Below, in pieces: positions 1 through 11,800 of a DNA stretch of 64,000 bases. Position numbers and translations under genes: made by a program. This DNA is from Vitrella brassicaformis. Lineage: Eukaryota; Sar; Vitrellaceae. The notes under the pieces are model-generated. The model was not told the DNA's origin and did not search any database. It saw only the letters and a program-made list of their open reading frames with translations. The stretch covers positions 120,882-184,881 of the forward strand of contig CDMY01000510.1 in assembly GCA_001179505.1 (NCBI GenBank). The letters are read 5' to 3'. Position 1 is the first letter of the stretch, and each line of letters begins with the position of its first letter.

Positions 1-33
1 GGTGGGGGGGGGGGGGGGGGGGGGGGGGGGGGG
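1..33. repeat. 30-nt poly-G tract (poly-C on the sense strand of an ISWI intron)
   Basis: Positions 4-33 are an uninterrupted run of G. It lies inside an intron of the ISWI gene, where the sense strand reads C. It may be a genuine homopolymer or an assembly edge artefact; the window start prevents a decision. Confidence 0.8.
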
Positions 34-2064
34 CTGGGAGGTTGATGTACCTGTGCAGTGTTTTGATGACTTTGGTCTGCTGGTCCTCACTGTTGAGCCG
101 CGAGAAGTCAAAGAGGGCGTCGAAGTCAGACGATGAATCGAACAACTGACCCGACAGACATCCAAAGGCGACCATCACATCACACGGCCGCTCTCCCTCC
201 CTCTCCCTCCCTCCCTCCCCACCCACCCACCTGAGGCATCAGAAAGTTCAGCAGCGCCCACAACTCACGCAAATTGTTCTGAAGAGGAGGAGAAGAAACG
301 ATCCGATGGAGGGAGGCAGCCAGCGAGCAAATACCCAACCGTCGCACTTTTCGCACGCACACACCTTACCTGCAGTGGCGTGCCGGTGATGAGCAGCCGC
401 CTCTCCGTCTGGAACATCCTAACCACCCCAGACAGCACGCTCTTCTCGTTCTTGATGCGATGCGCCTCGTCCAGCACAAGGTAGCCCCACTTGATCTTCT
501 TCAATCGGCTCTTCTCGCGGATCACAATCTCAAAGGTCGTGAGGACCACGTCGTAGGAGCCGGGCTGCAGGCTGTCCTTGAAGGTGGCGTCTCTGTCCTC
601 CTGCGAGCCGTGCAGGCTGACAGTGCGGAGGGCGGGGCACCATCGCGAGCACTCGTTGGCCCAGTTGGTGAGCGTCGACTTGGGTGCGATCACTATGTGC
701 GGCACTGACACACAGACAGACAGACAGACAGACAGACAGGGAGGGAGGGAGGGAGACACCCATGTGTGTGCGTGTGTGGAAGGGGGAGAGAGAGAGAGAG
801 AGGGACCTTTGTAGTTACACTCGGTATTAAGGTAGCCCAGGATGGCGATGCTCTGGAGCGTTTTTCCAAGACCCTACACACAACACAACACAACACAAAA
901 CACACGCGCACACACGCTCGATTTCCTCTGTCTCCTTCCTTCCCTGTGTGCCACTCCTTTCCCTCCCTCCCTCCTCTTCCCATCCCACCATCTCGTCAGC
1001 GAGTATTCCGTTGACATTGCACCGGAACAGCTGGAAGAGCCAGTTGAGGCCCTCCAGCTGGTAGGGCTTCATCGTCCCGTTCTTAATGCACTCAGGCTGT
1101 TCCGTGATGCGACTACCTGAAGAAAGGAAGGAACCAACACACCACACACCTACACAGAGACAGAGAGAGTTGGCTGTCTGACATACTTGATTCATCGGCA
1201 CCGATCTCCGAGGCCTCTGCCTCTTTGAGCAGCTGGGCGTCCTCCTCCTGCTCACTCACTGCATGGTAGCGGCTCTCCCTGCCCCCGCCCTCGTGAGCCT
1301 TCTGAACAGACAGACAGACAGACCAACACAACAAACAGAGCCAAACACTCACACACAGCGAGGTGAGGTATGGCTGTGTGTCTGACCTTTTCGCTGCCCG
1401 CCGCCTCGCCGCTGATTCGTCTCGAGTAGTCGTCGGTTCGCTCGAGCAGCTGGTGCAGCTTCTGCTCCAACACCTCACTCTGACACGACGCAATCACAGA
1501 CAGAATCACACACAGACCACAACAGACACAGACGCACCACACGTGTGTCATCCATCCATCGCCAGCCAGCTGTCTGAGTGAGCTGGCTGCAGGAGCTGCT
1601 CTGTCCCTGTGGCCCAGTGTGGCCCCCCTCCCCCCTGTGTGCAGATCTAGCCCTCCCCCGGGCCCCGGTGGACATGCAATGGACTCATCCGCCATCGGCC
1701 GTGACATCCCTCTCCCCGCCTGCATGCTCACCTCGTACGATGATGGCGCCCCGGCGGCCGCAGCCGATGAGCTCGGTTGACCCCCTCGATCTTCCTCATG
1801 CCGATCCATGCCCTCCTCGGCATCCATTGATGCGCTGCCGCCGCCAGAGCCGTCAACAGGGCCTCGGGAGGGCGGAGGGGCGGCCTGGCTGGCCTCACCG
1901 GCTTGTCGATGATTTGAGTTGTCGTTCGGGCCGCGCAAATCCTCGCCTAGTGACGACGCGAAGCCAGATGCGCCATTCGGCTGATTGGCGTTGTTCAAGC
2001 CCTCTCTAGGAGGCGCACACTCTGGGTCTGGGATCTGGGATAGCTTCGTCCCGTCTCCCATCAT
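1..2064 (-). CDS. ISWI-type SNF2 chromatin-remodelling ATPase (5' part, runs off left edge)
   Basis: ATP-dependent nucleosome remodeller acting in the nucleus. Eight exons can be joined: 2064-1732, 1479-1387, 1301-1187, 1116-989, 873-807, 704-370, 278-231 and 145-51, and the last donor leads out of the window. After an acidic, Ala/Ser-rich N-terminus come [12 protein letters not shown], the Walker A block [13 protein letters not shown] (split by an intron after DEM), [15 protein letters not shown] (motif Ia), the DEAH box in [12 protein letters not shown], and [22 protein letters not shown] (motif III). The PKSTL and [13 protein letters not shown] wording matches ISWI/SMARCA5 rather than CHD or SWI2. 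The helicase C lobe and HAND-SANT-SLIDE region would lie beyond position 1. The start ATG at 2064 is only 38 bp from the ATG of the divergent BTB gene, so a shared promoter is likely. Confidence 0.93.
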
Positions 2065-2102
2065 CACTTTAACCCCTCAAGCCAGAAGAACGAAAGGCTC
2101 GC

Positions 2103-2756
2103 ATGCGAGCTTTTGAGTTGAGATCGCAGAGTGCCAGCTCACAGCGCAGGATGAATAGAGATGCCATGACAGATGAGATGGATGTAGACATGAATGAATC
2201 AGACAATCAGATTGAAAAACGGCGCACCGGCAGTCGCTCCGTGTCTGTTGAGAGCTACAGCCCTTCCTTCGACTTGTTCGTGGGCTCCGTGGCCACCTCC
2301 ATCGAGGATCTGAAGCGAGGCGCCCTCTCGGCCGTCAGCCAGGCCGAAAAGGAGGCACAGCAGCTGGCGGACGACATAGACAAGATGGTGGCTGACAGGG
2401 GAGGGAGGAAGCGCGAGAGGGAGGGCATATCCGAGTATCTCCAGCTCAACGTCGGCGGTGAGTAAAGATCTAGAGAGAGGACGACAGATCTGTCACGATT
2501 GTGTCTTTTGGTGTGGCCACTGGTGGGTTCAGGTCGTCTGCTTCAGTTCCCCTGGGAGGCTTTGTTCCACCCCGTGCTGCACCACACGCCCCTGGCGCAG
2601 CTGCTGCTGCACTTCACCGATGCGCTGCCGCGCGATGCCGACGGCAGGCCGTTCATCGATGTGTTTGACGCTTATATCGACTGGCTCGCTGGTGGGTGGC
2701 AAACCCCTCCCTCACACGTGAAGTACACACACCGGTATGGGATGCTGCCGATGTCC

Positions 2757-2797
<41 letters not shown>

Positions 2798-4228
2798 GTG
2801 CGTGTGCAGATCAGGTGGCGATGATTCACGGCCGAATGATTGACAGGGTCGAGCTGGAGGACCAACCCGAGGCGACCGACCCGGCATTTTCGGAACCACA
2901 TTCAATCCTCATGACGCAACTGAACCTCGCTCCACCGGCAGCCACGGCCGCAGCCACGGCGGGGGACGGCAGCCGCACTCTCGAGGCGCTCAAGGAGGCC
3001 ATGGACGACAAAGTTGCCCAGCTGCGGGAGGTCAAGCTGCAGTACGAGAAGCTGATGGACCTGCTCACGCCGTTCCTTCGCAGTGGTGATGAGGACGACG
3101 ACACGGTGGTGAGCGTGACGGTGCTGGGCAAGACCGTGTCGACCGTCAAGGCCACGCTCAACAGGCTGGGCCGCGAGCATCCCCTCTACAATAGATTCAA
3201 CGCGTGAGCACACACTCACAACAGACAGACAGACAGACAGACCCATGCGACCCATTCAAGCAAATATAGGTGTGTGTCTGTCTGTTGTCTGCAGGGGTGC
3301 TCTGCCGTGGAGCGGCAGCGAAGTGCGCAAGACATCGTCTGACCATTTCCGGCGCATCGTAGACTTTGCCCGGAGACAGCGGACAGCCATGGCAGGGACC
3401 GTGGTCAAATCGCCGGTGGTCAAGGTGTCGCTGATGCCCGTCATGAGGATCGACTGCGGCATGTACAACATGCGCCCGGCAGAGGTACGCGCCAACATCG
3501 CCTCGGCGAGCGAGATGGACAAGATCGCCCGCATGACGGGCAAAGGCGACACACGCATGAGACGCCTTTACAAGTAAGGAGAGAGAGACCAGGCAGGCCA
3601 AGGAGCATAGAGAACCGTCTGTTCTGTTCTGTTCTGTTGGTGCGGTGGGTGCAGGTTGAGTCGTGACGGCAAGCTGTTCACCGACCTGCTGGGCTGCGTG
3701 GGCATGGCCAAGAGCCTGCTGCTCCTCATCCAGCACAACAAGCACCGCTTTGGGTGTTGGCTGGAGGGGCCCCTGGAGCAGCCCGACGACCCCCGAGGCG
3801 AGAAGCTGACCAAGTGTCCCATGTTCTTCGTCTCAATCAGCGGCGCCTACGACCACCCCACGCGCATCGACGTGCCGGCCAACGAGCAGCGTGTGTCGGT
3901 GGCGGGCACCGAGACGGGCGTCATGGATGCCAACGACTTGCCGCGCGCCAACATGTGCATCGCCACGGGGCGGCTGTGGATCGGCTTCGGCAGGTGGGCG
4001 CCATCGCCAGACGTCCGTAGTGTGCAGCAGTGGGTGGAGAGGGAGTTGCTGGGTACCAAGTACCGGGGCGAGATCAACCCCATGGGGAACGGCACTCTGG
4101 CGGAGGACGACAACTGCACCGTGGACGAGATCGAGATATGGAAGGTTAGCGCCTCGTGTCTGTCAGTCCACCGTGCGCGTCTCATGTCTGTCGGTTCCTT
4201 CCCCTTTGTGCAGGTCGGCCTCGCATGA
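2103..4228 (+). CDS. KCTD-like double BTB/T1 protein with TLDc-like C-terminus
   Basis: Predicted 563-aa protein from six exons: 2103-2457, 2533-2691, 2810-3203, 3295-3573, 3655-4144 and 4214-4228. The total is divisible by three. YLQLNVGGRLLQFPW ... DADGRPFIDVFDAYIDWLA matches the KCTD/potassium-channel T1 type of BTB domain. A second T1-like unit starts at VTVLGKTVSTVKATLNRL and is separated from the first by a predicted coiled coil (KEAMDDKVAQLREVKLQYEKL). The last third (KHRFGCWLEGPL ... PMFFVSISGAYDHP ... EIEIWKV) resembles a TLDc domain ending in its usual acidic-hydrophobic strand. T1/BTB domains oligomerise and may bind cullin-3; that role is inferred. The start could also be an in-frame ATG at 2151 or 2166. 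Confidence 0.82.
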
Positions 4229-4706
4229 GGGGTGCCGCCCGCCCGCTGCAGAGACCCTCGCCGCTCTCTCCCCTCTTTAGTAGTCTGTCTGTCTGTCTGG
4301 TGCGGATAGCATACGACTCTTATATGTGCGCGCTGTACGTACCTACGCCAGTGAATGAGTGTTATCGCATTTATTGGACCATTGCAATCGTGGCTTCGGT
4401 GTCCTGTATTAGTTTGTCCTGACGCTGCGTGTGGATGCATGTGTATGTGTGTGTTGCCTGACTGCATGGCTGCGTATCATTGGCTTTATGCAAATCGTGT
4501 TTGTGTACGTGTGTTCGTGTACGTGTGCGTGTGCGTGTGCGATGTGGCTGGTGGCAATAAATCAATTCAATGGAAATCGACGTCTGACCCGCAGATCGAC
4601 ACCCAGACCCTCGCGATGCGTCTGTCTTCACTACCTCTTGGGCCTACTCTCTGGCGCGCGAGGCAGTTTACGTTCAGCGATGTAAACGGAAGTCTGAAGG
4701 CGCGAA

Positions 4707-6335
4707 ATGGCCGCTGTTGCCGGTGCATTGCTGGGTCTGTGCGTTGCACATTCGGTGGTGTGCATCACCCCGAAAAAGGCCGACTCGAGCGGCTCTCTCC
4801 AGACCCAGCTCGATGAAGGCTACGGATGGCGGGAGCAGCAGCCCGTGGGCGGACTGCGGCAAGGCCAGCACAAGATCCGAGGCGCGACCGGCACCTTGCA
4901 ACACAGAAATATCACCGGCAGATCCTTCTTTGCACAACCCATGATCGTGACGGAAAGCCGAGGCGTCTTGTCCCTCCCTGATGCAACCGACCATTCTGAA
5001 GGCTTCATCGGTGCCTTTGACCGCCCGCCGCCTCCTCGCGCAGAAGCAGCCGCGGCACTCATCACCCCGCTCAATCGCAGCCAAGACGGCAGGCATCAAG
5101 ATGAGGGCCTGACGGCCGTCGTCGAACAGGGCGGTGCATCGAGGTCAAGGCGGTTTCGCATGGCGGTTCGGTCGGGAGGCATCTTATCGCCAGGCGATGG
5201 GCTTGAAGACGACGGGCAGGGGCACCACGTGCGGTGGGTACCCAATGCGATGCTACCTAATTCGCCACCATTCCTCTTGACGGCAAGGCCGCCGACAGCT
5301 GTGCGGCTCCCTTCTCACTTTAAGCCAGCGTTGTACGACCAGTTTGACCGGGATTCCCTGAACCTTAACAGGTTCATGTACCGGCAGCCAGGACAGCTGT
5401 GCGGCCGCAACTCGTACTGCGACCCCACTTACGTCACTCAGGAGAACGGCAAGCTGGTCATCAAGCTGCGCTACCTCAAGACGCCTTTGCCGTACACCAA
5501 GTCCAAGTACGCGACAAAGGCAGATGGCTCGCGGGTGAAGGTGCAGCAGACCTGCTATGCCTGGTTCTCGGGCGGAGGCATCATCACAAGACAACGATAC
5601 ACGTAAGCGAATCGTCAGTCAGTCGGAAAGAGACGACTCTCTGAGGTCCGTCTGTCTGTGTCTCTGGTGTGCTGCAGGTACGGTTACTTCGAGACACGTG
5701 TCAAGATGACCAAGACGCCTGGCTGGCACGAGGCCTTCTGGACATCATACTCAGACGGAGGCAACAACCTGCACCCCATGACATACGGGGCCCGAAGCGA
5801 GTTCGACGTCTTTGAGCACTTCGGCTCGTTCGGCCCCTCCGAGTTCTACTACGGCGTCTACAGATGGTCGGGGGGCCGAGGCGGCGTGCCCCTGAGACTC
5901 GAGCGACTGACCGGCAGCAGATGGCAGCCCGGCCAACAGGTCGACGTGAGCCCAGAACAGGGGCAGACCACCACCATAGATGCCGAGAAGATGGGCGGAG
6001 ACCAAGACGACATCAAAGCCGCAGGCGGCCTCTGTCTCACCAACAACTACCACATCTTTGCCTTGTGGTTTGACAGAGAGCGGGCGGCCTGGTACCTGGA
6101 CGGCAGCCTCATCCACGAGGTCAGGGCCAAGACGGACCCAAGTGCGCCGGATGGGCCATACGAGAAGATGCCGAAGAATCTGTTTCACGTGTGGCTGTCG
6201 ACCATTACCAACTACCGGGCGGAGGGGGACACCACCAGCCCGCCTGACTGCTACTACGGCAGCAAGGAGGGCAAGGTGGTCCGAGGGGAGGGAGACGTCT
6301 TCTTTGACTACATCACCATATACACCATAGACTGA
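4707..6335 (+). CDS. Secreted glycoside hydrolase family 16 protein
   Basis: 517-aa protein in two exons, 4707-5602 and 5678-6335. It begins with a short hydrophobic leader (MAAVAGALLGLCVAHSVVC) that looks like a signal peptide, then a low-complexity linker of about 190 residues. The jelly-roll domain follows: YDQFDRDSLNLNRF, GKLVIKLRYL, SGGGIITRQRYTYGYFETRVKM, PGWHEAFWTSY. The catalytic motif is EFDVFEHFG, equivalent to the GH16 signature E-[IVF]-D-x-x-E in which the two Glu are nucleophile and acid/base. YHIFALWFDRERAAWYLDG is the usual late strand. The substrate is probably a beta-1,3/1,4-linked glucan or galactan; the exact one cannot be read. The intron falls between the R-Y-T and Y-G-Y-F-E motifs. 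Confidence 0.93.
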
Positions 6336-6639
6336 CTGATGGACAGAGAAAGGATCGATGGATAGACCGAGAGAGTGTAAAGAAGGTGGCATGTAGGCAG
6401 GCATCTATCTGATAGACTTACAAACATGGGCCCTTCTGTGTAAGTGTGTGTGTGCGTATGTGTGTGGTTGATGTGGCCTTGTGTGTCGTCGAGTGAATGC
6501 GGTTGGTTGATGTTTTTCAATTTGTCAATCACTTTTTGTGTGCATCAATCAAGAAAGGCGGACACATCCCTGAGCGCGCGTGTATGCCGCATGGATGGAT
6601 GGGACCGAAGTTTTCAAGGCAATTCCATACATGGAAAGT

Positions 6640-7420
6640 CGATCCGCAATCCATCCATCCATCCATCCACCCAACGCAACCATCGTCAACGAACACACTG
6701 TTCACATCCACGTATATACACTCAAACACAGCCAGCCAGCCAGCCACTCAACACACAAATCGCGGCACGGAAAAGCACCGCACACAGCCGCTCTAGGCAG
6801 GCATATGAGCGGTTACACAGTGAGTGACAGAAAGGCAGACAGGGCGTCTGGCGTTTAGGTCGGCATCATAGGTCTCCACCTCTCTGTCCCTGTCTGTCTG
6901 CTCTGCCTGTCAACACACTCTGTATGTGCAATGTTCTCCACTCCCACCCCGCCACTCAATCTACACACACCAGCACCCGCCGCCCAGACCCTCAGCACGC
7001 CACACACGACACAATCGGTGAACCACACACACCCACACACCTTCGCTGCAGAGGGGTACTGTGTACTGTGTACGTGTGTGTGGGTGACGGAAGGCAATGA
7101 CAGAGAGAGGGCAAACGAGTCGGGCAGCCCGGACATGGGAAGAGAGAGAGAGAGGTGTCCGTAGGTGGGCGAAGGCGTACCATAGCTATGAGATAAACCA
7201 GTCAGTCACACTAAACGAGCCCAGACAAAAAAGCAGGACAGCCAGCCAGCCAACCAAAAGGGCACACGACAGCACACCAGATGAACAGCCGCACATGTGC
7301 ATATCAGATTGTGAAAACCAACAGGCGAGAGCCATTCACACACACACACACACACACGCGGTAGTACAATCAGTAGAGGGTCTCTCTCTCTCTCTCTCTC
7401 TCGTGTGTGTGCGTGTGTGC
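6640..7420. repeat. Diverged duplicated noncoding segment, copy A
   Basis: Shares collinear blocks with 7790-8510: a CATC-repeat block followed by ACCATCGTC and ACACTGTTCAC, a CCACCCCGCCACTCA block, GAGGGCAAACGAGTCG then CAGCCCGGACATGGGAAGAG, and GATAAACCAGTCAGTCACAC. Spacing between equivalent blocks is about 1.03-1.15 kb. The blocks are separated by indels and simple repeats, so the duplication is not recent. Confidence 0.8.
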
Positions 7421-7789
7421 GTTATCGATGATACCCATCCACTCACCGCTCACCCACCCACCCACCCACTCCGTGAGCCCGTGCGTGTCCATCTACCCGT
7501 CCATTCACTTGAGAGCGAGTCAGTCGAGCCGTTGTCTGTCTGTCTGTTTGTCTTGTCGGTGAGTCCGTCGACTCGCACACATCCCAGGCCACACACACCA
7601 CCCCTCCCACTCCCAGCACTAGTTATCCCATCACTGCCCCCGTACGTCCTCAAGCTCAGTCAGAGAGCGGCCAAAGGTCAGACAGAGCAGCAATGGGGCA
7701 ACTAACTAGTGCTGGCAGAGGTGGTGTGGTGTGGTGTGGTATGCGGGTGAATTGCACACAGCCAGCCAAACAAAAAAAAACACCACCCT

Positions 7790-8510
7790 CCGTCCATCCA
7801 TCCATCCATCCCGTGCTCGCTCACTCATCTGCGCAACCATGCCCAGCCCAACCATCGTCCACGAAGACACTGTTCACTGCCAGCCGTCCATTCGTATCTA
7901 CAGCATAGAATCGGCTCCAGTCGGCTCCAGCTGCCGGCTGTCTGTATGTCTGTCTTTCTGTCTATCTGCCTGCCAACTCCACCCCGCCACTCAGTCTACA
8001 CCAGCACTCGCCGCCCATATATATCATCACGCCGCACACGACACGCCATCGGTGAAGCACACACACACAGCACATCGACCAGCAGGGGTACTGTGTACGT
8101 GACGTGTGTGTGTCGGACGCAAAGCGCAGGCAGGTGTAGCAGAAAGAGGGCAAACGAGTCGTGCAGCCCGGACATGGGAAGAGAGAGAGATGTGTCCCGT
8201 AGGTGGGTGAAGGCGTACCGTAGCTGAGATAAACCAGTCAGTCACACTAAACGAGCCCAGACAAAGAAAAGCAGGACAGCCAGCCAGCAGCAAACAAAAC
8301 AAACGACGCGACATTAGATGGCCCTATCAATTGGCTGAATCGCCATCAAAGGAAAGCACATTCAGTATCACATGTTAAGTGGGAAGCACAAATGTTAGGC
8401 ATGGCCAGCACGATGAACACCAGGCGAAAGCCAGACCAACAGCCATTCACACACACACCGCAGCAGCACAACCTCGGGTACCCAGGCAACCTCTCTCTCT
8501 CTATCGTGTT
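7790..8510. repeat. Diverged duplicated noncoding segment, copy B
   Basis: Second copy of the segment at 6640-7420, in the same orientation and the same block order, ending at a TCTCTCTC run and ATCGTGT block in both. A CATC-repeat plus ACATCTGTCTG at 8580-8612 may be the start of a third, shorter copy. Confidence 0.8.
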
Positions 8511-8816
8511 GGGGCGGGATTGGCACTTGGCGCGCCCCTCTTTATAGTATGTCCCACTTGGCTGATGAATGACGGATCCGTCCATCCATCCACCACCCAC
8601 CACATCTGTCTGCCAGATACTGTACAGTACACTCTCCCTTCCTGTCTCGCTTTCCACCACTCCACCAACCCTCCCTCAAGGTATACATGTGTGTGTGTGC
8701 ATGGGTGTCATCCATGCATCCTCCCGTGCTCCCATCCATCCATCCATGCATCCAGCCAGCCAGCCAGCCAGCCAAGTACGCACACTGCCCCCCCCAACAC
8801 GCCCGTACGATGCAGG

Positions 8817-11800
8817 CTAATTCAGGCGCTTTAGTCGCCCCCTCTCGTCGCGCGTCCACTCAACACCAGCAGCACTAGCCCCAGCACCACGGGAAGCCTC
8901 ACGTCGGGCCCTCTTGGGCGGTGATGGACGGCCGTGCTGGCGATCTGCATCCATGGTGGCGGCCGGCTCTCGATGTCGGCGCTTGCGGCGGGCAGCCAGT
9001 GGCACATCGTCATCGATGTCGCCGTCGGGCTGCTGCAATATGGGCGGAGGGAAGCTGAAGACAGACAGACAGATAGCGAGAGTCGTTTGGCTCAATGTCT
9101 GTGTGCCTGTCTCGGCGTGTGGGTGCGTGAGGTACCTACCCAGCGAGTTCGCCGCCATCTGGTGATGGCACCAGGACGTCTTCAGCAACTCCTGCTGCTG
9201 CAGCTGCTGCCGCTGCCGCTGCTGTAGGGGCTTCTAGGTCTGCATGGATAAGCCAACACCACACCACATCACACCACACCACATCACATCACATTACATC
9301 ACACAGAGAGATTGAGGGAATGCATGCATAGCCCGAGATTTTCGATGGTCTGTCCGCTCACCAATATCCATCCCATCGCCACGACCTCCCCAGTCGACAC
9401 GCCGACCACCACCGGCACCACACGCAGCCATATCCCCCTCCCGCCCGTCCGCACACTCACGGGGATCGTCATTGTCGTCCTTTGCGTCCTCGGCTGTGGT
9501 TTTGGGCTTCTTGGCGAAGGCCGCCTCCCGGGCACGGTCCTCTTCCTGCTCATCGTCATCGTCGAGGAAACCGCGCAGACGCCGCAACTTGGCTGCACAC
9601 ACCCAGACAGAGAAGGACAGTTCAAATGTCAGCACCCTAGCATATGTATTCTCCCTCCCTCCCTCCCTCCCTCCCGCCCCCCTCTCTCTCGGCTTACACT
9701 TCGTTCTTTTCTGTCTGGGCAGTATGTCCTCCTCTGATTCATCATCATCACACTTCATCGGCTCGTCCTTGACCATCCCACCGTCGCCACCACCAGCCGC
9801 CGCCGCCGCCGCCGCCGCAGCTGCAGCAGCGGGCTCACTGCGGGCATCCCCATCCCCCTCCGCCTCCTGGTCCTCTGTGTCCTGAGGATCGTCTGCCGGC
9901 GGTTTGGGTCGGGCAGTGTCGTCGTCAATGAGCATCCTCTCGCGCGGCCTGTGTCCGCCACCCACACTCGCTGCAGCTGCAGGGGCCGCTTCCTCGCGGA
10001 GTCCCTAAGCGAGACCGCCGCCGCCACGCCCAGCTTCCTGACCCTCACCGCCCTCGCCGTCAACGCTGCAGTCACGCATGAAGGGGGACCATGCATAGAG
10101 AGGTGGTGAGTGGTGTCTGCTGACGCCTGCGTACCCGTCGTTGTGTGGGTCCATGTCAGGCTGTCCGCCATTCTTATCATCAGGCGACTCGGCCGCCTCA
10201 CCGCCGCCGCTGTCCTTATCGGCGTCACGGTGGTCCTCGAAGCCATTGTGGGGCAGCTCATCAACCTCATCCATCAGCTGATGCTGCTGCTGCTGCTGCT
10301 CACCATCGGCAGCATCATGGTCGTCCTGTCCGGCGCCCTCTTGGCCGGGCGAGGGCGGGTCGATGTTCATGTCCATGGCTTCTGGCGAGTTGGGGGGCGG
10401 CGTGGGAGGGGACATGGGATGGTCCTCCTCGTGGCCGCCTGGCGGCTGCTGCTGCTGGTCGTCATCGTCACCAGCCTGCTCGCCGCGTTGTCCGCCTTGC
10501 TCGTCACCAGCAACAGCGCCTCGCTCGCGCGGCCTGTGTCCGTCACCCTGTTGGCCGTTGACATGGTCGCCAGGGGGCGGGTGAGGGTCGAGATCCATTT
10601 CCTCGATGGCTTCTGGGGAGCGTGGGGGCGACGGGGGAGACCGGAGGGGACGGGAGCCTCGGGACGGTTGAAGAGGGCCGGGAGGGTGGTTGCGCGGGGC
10701 ACGGTTGCTGCCGTCTGCAAAGACGGTCCTCTGTGCGCGTAGCACCGACGGGCCACCGCGGCTGGCCTCATGCCCACCAGTGATGACGGCTGCCATCAGC
10801 TCGCCGTAAACTGAAGACACACACACGTGTAGGTATCTTCCGTATGCCCACCATCGTGTGTGTGTATATGTGTGTGTGTGTTTGTGTGTGTGTGCGCGTA
10901 CCCTCTTCAGCCCACTCCTTGTGGCAGAGGACATTCTCCACGACGACCGCCTCGAACGCCCACGCGAACAAGGCGTTGACCTTCTTGGCCAACTCGGCCC
11001 TCGCCCCCTCCCCCGCGCCCCCTCCCCCGTCGTGTGCTCCTCGAGGAGCTGCTCCCACCGCTGGCCCATCTGTTGCTTCTGTCGGCACCCATCGGGCAGC
11101 TCATCTATCCACCGGCCCGTCACCTGCAGCTGCCCATCCACCCCCATAACCGATGCCAGTCCGCCTGCCATCCGACGAAGGGCGGCGTGGCCGCCCTTGC
11201 CGCCTCGCGGCGGCTCGTGAGGGTCGGTGGCCTGGGCCCTCACTCGCACGCCAGCGGCCCGCAGAATGGCCTGGCTCTTGATCCTCCGTTCAGCGTCGCG
11301 CTTGGCCTTGTCCTTATGGGCCTTCTCCACCGCTTCCCTCCTCCTCGCCTCCTCGTTTTGGCCGCGATGGCCTCATCACGGGTGGCGTAGGTGGCGACCT
11401 TGATCTGGCGGCCTTGGTAGTTCATCGAGTGGACGGAGGGGCGTCGGGCAGCCGCTGCTGGTGCTCGTGACGGGCGGATGCTGGGGGTGAGGGGGGGAGG
11501 GGCAGGCCTGAAAGAACGGCACGACAAAAGAAGGGAGGGAGAGAAAGCATCTCTGGACTGCCTGCCTCTTTTTCCTTGGCTGGCTTCCAAGTGAACGCAC
11601 CCCACCGGTGACCCGTTGCACTCACCTCTGTGCTGCCGTGAACTGTGCGATTCGTGAGCACGCATGGCGTGCTGGTGGGTGTGGTGCGCGGCGTGGGTGG
11701 CGGAATGCATCGCCACGCCTTCAGAGGATTGTGCAGCTGAGCTCCTGCCACCTGCAGTCAAGGTACAACAAGGGAGAGTCACATTCAATATGTGAATGCT

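Larger units (their letters stand above)
6336..8816. other. Noncoding interval, microsatellite-rich
   Basis: About 2.5 kb without a convincing gene. It holds CATC, CA/TG, GACA and TCTC simple repeats and an old internal duplication annotated separately. Open frames here are repeat-derived and lack splice-consistent continuation. The 3' UTR of the GH16 gene and of the minus-strand gene ending at 8817 must lie within it. Confidence 0.7.

Noticed and set aside
2760-2810. TGTC repeat as a possible CRISPR-like or satellite array
   Set aside because: It is a simple tetranucleotide tract inside an intron, with no spacers; similar tracts occur in many introns here.
4500-4545. GTGTGCGTGTGC alternating purine-pyrimidine tract as a Z-DNA regulatory element
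   Set aside because: Such TG tracts are everywhere in this window, and nothing ties this one to regulation.
6444-8859. Several open frames of 60-150 codons in both strands of 6.4-8.9 kb
   Set aside because: Their sequences are translations of CA, CATC, GACA and TCTC microsatellites (runs of HTH, IHPSIHP, RQTDRQ), with no splice-consistent extension or recognisable family.
9312-10742. Plus-strand frames of up to 210 codons opposite the acidic gene
   Set aside because: They are antisense to the Asp/Gln/Ala-rich exons and show the expected complementary bias (Leu/Val/Ser-rich); splice signals fit the minus strand only.
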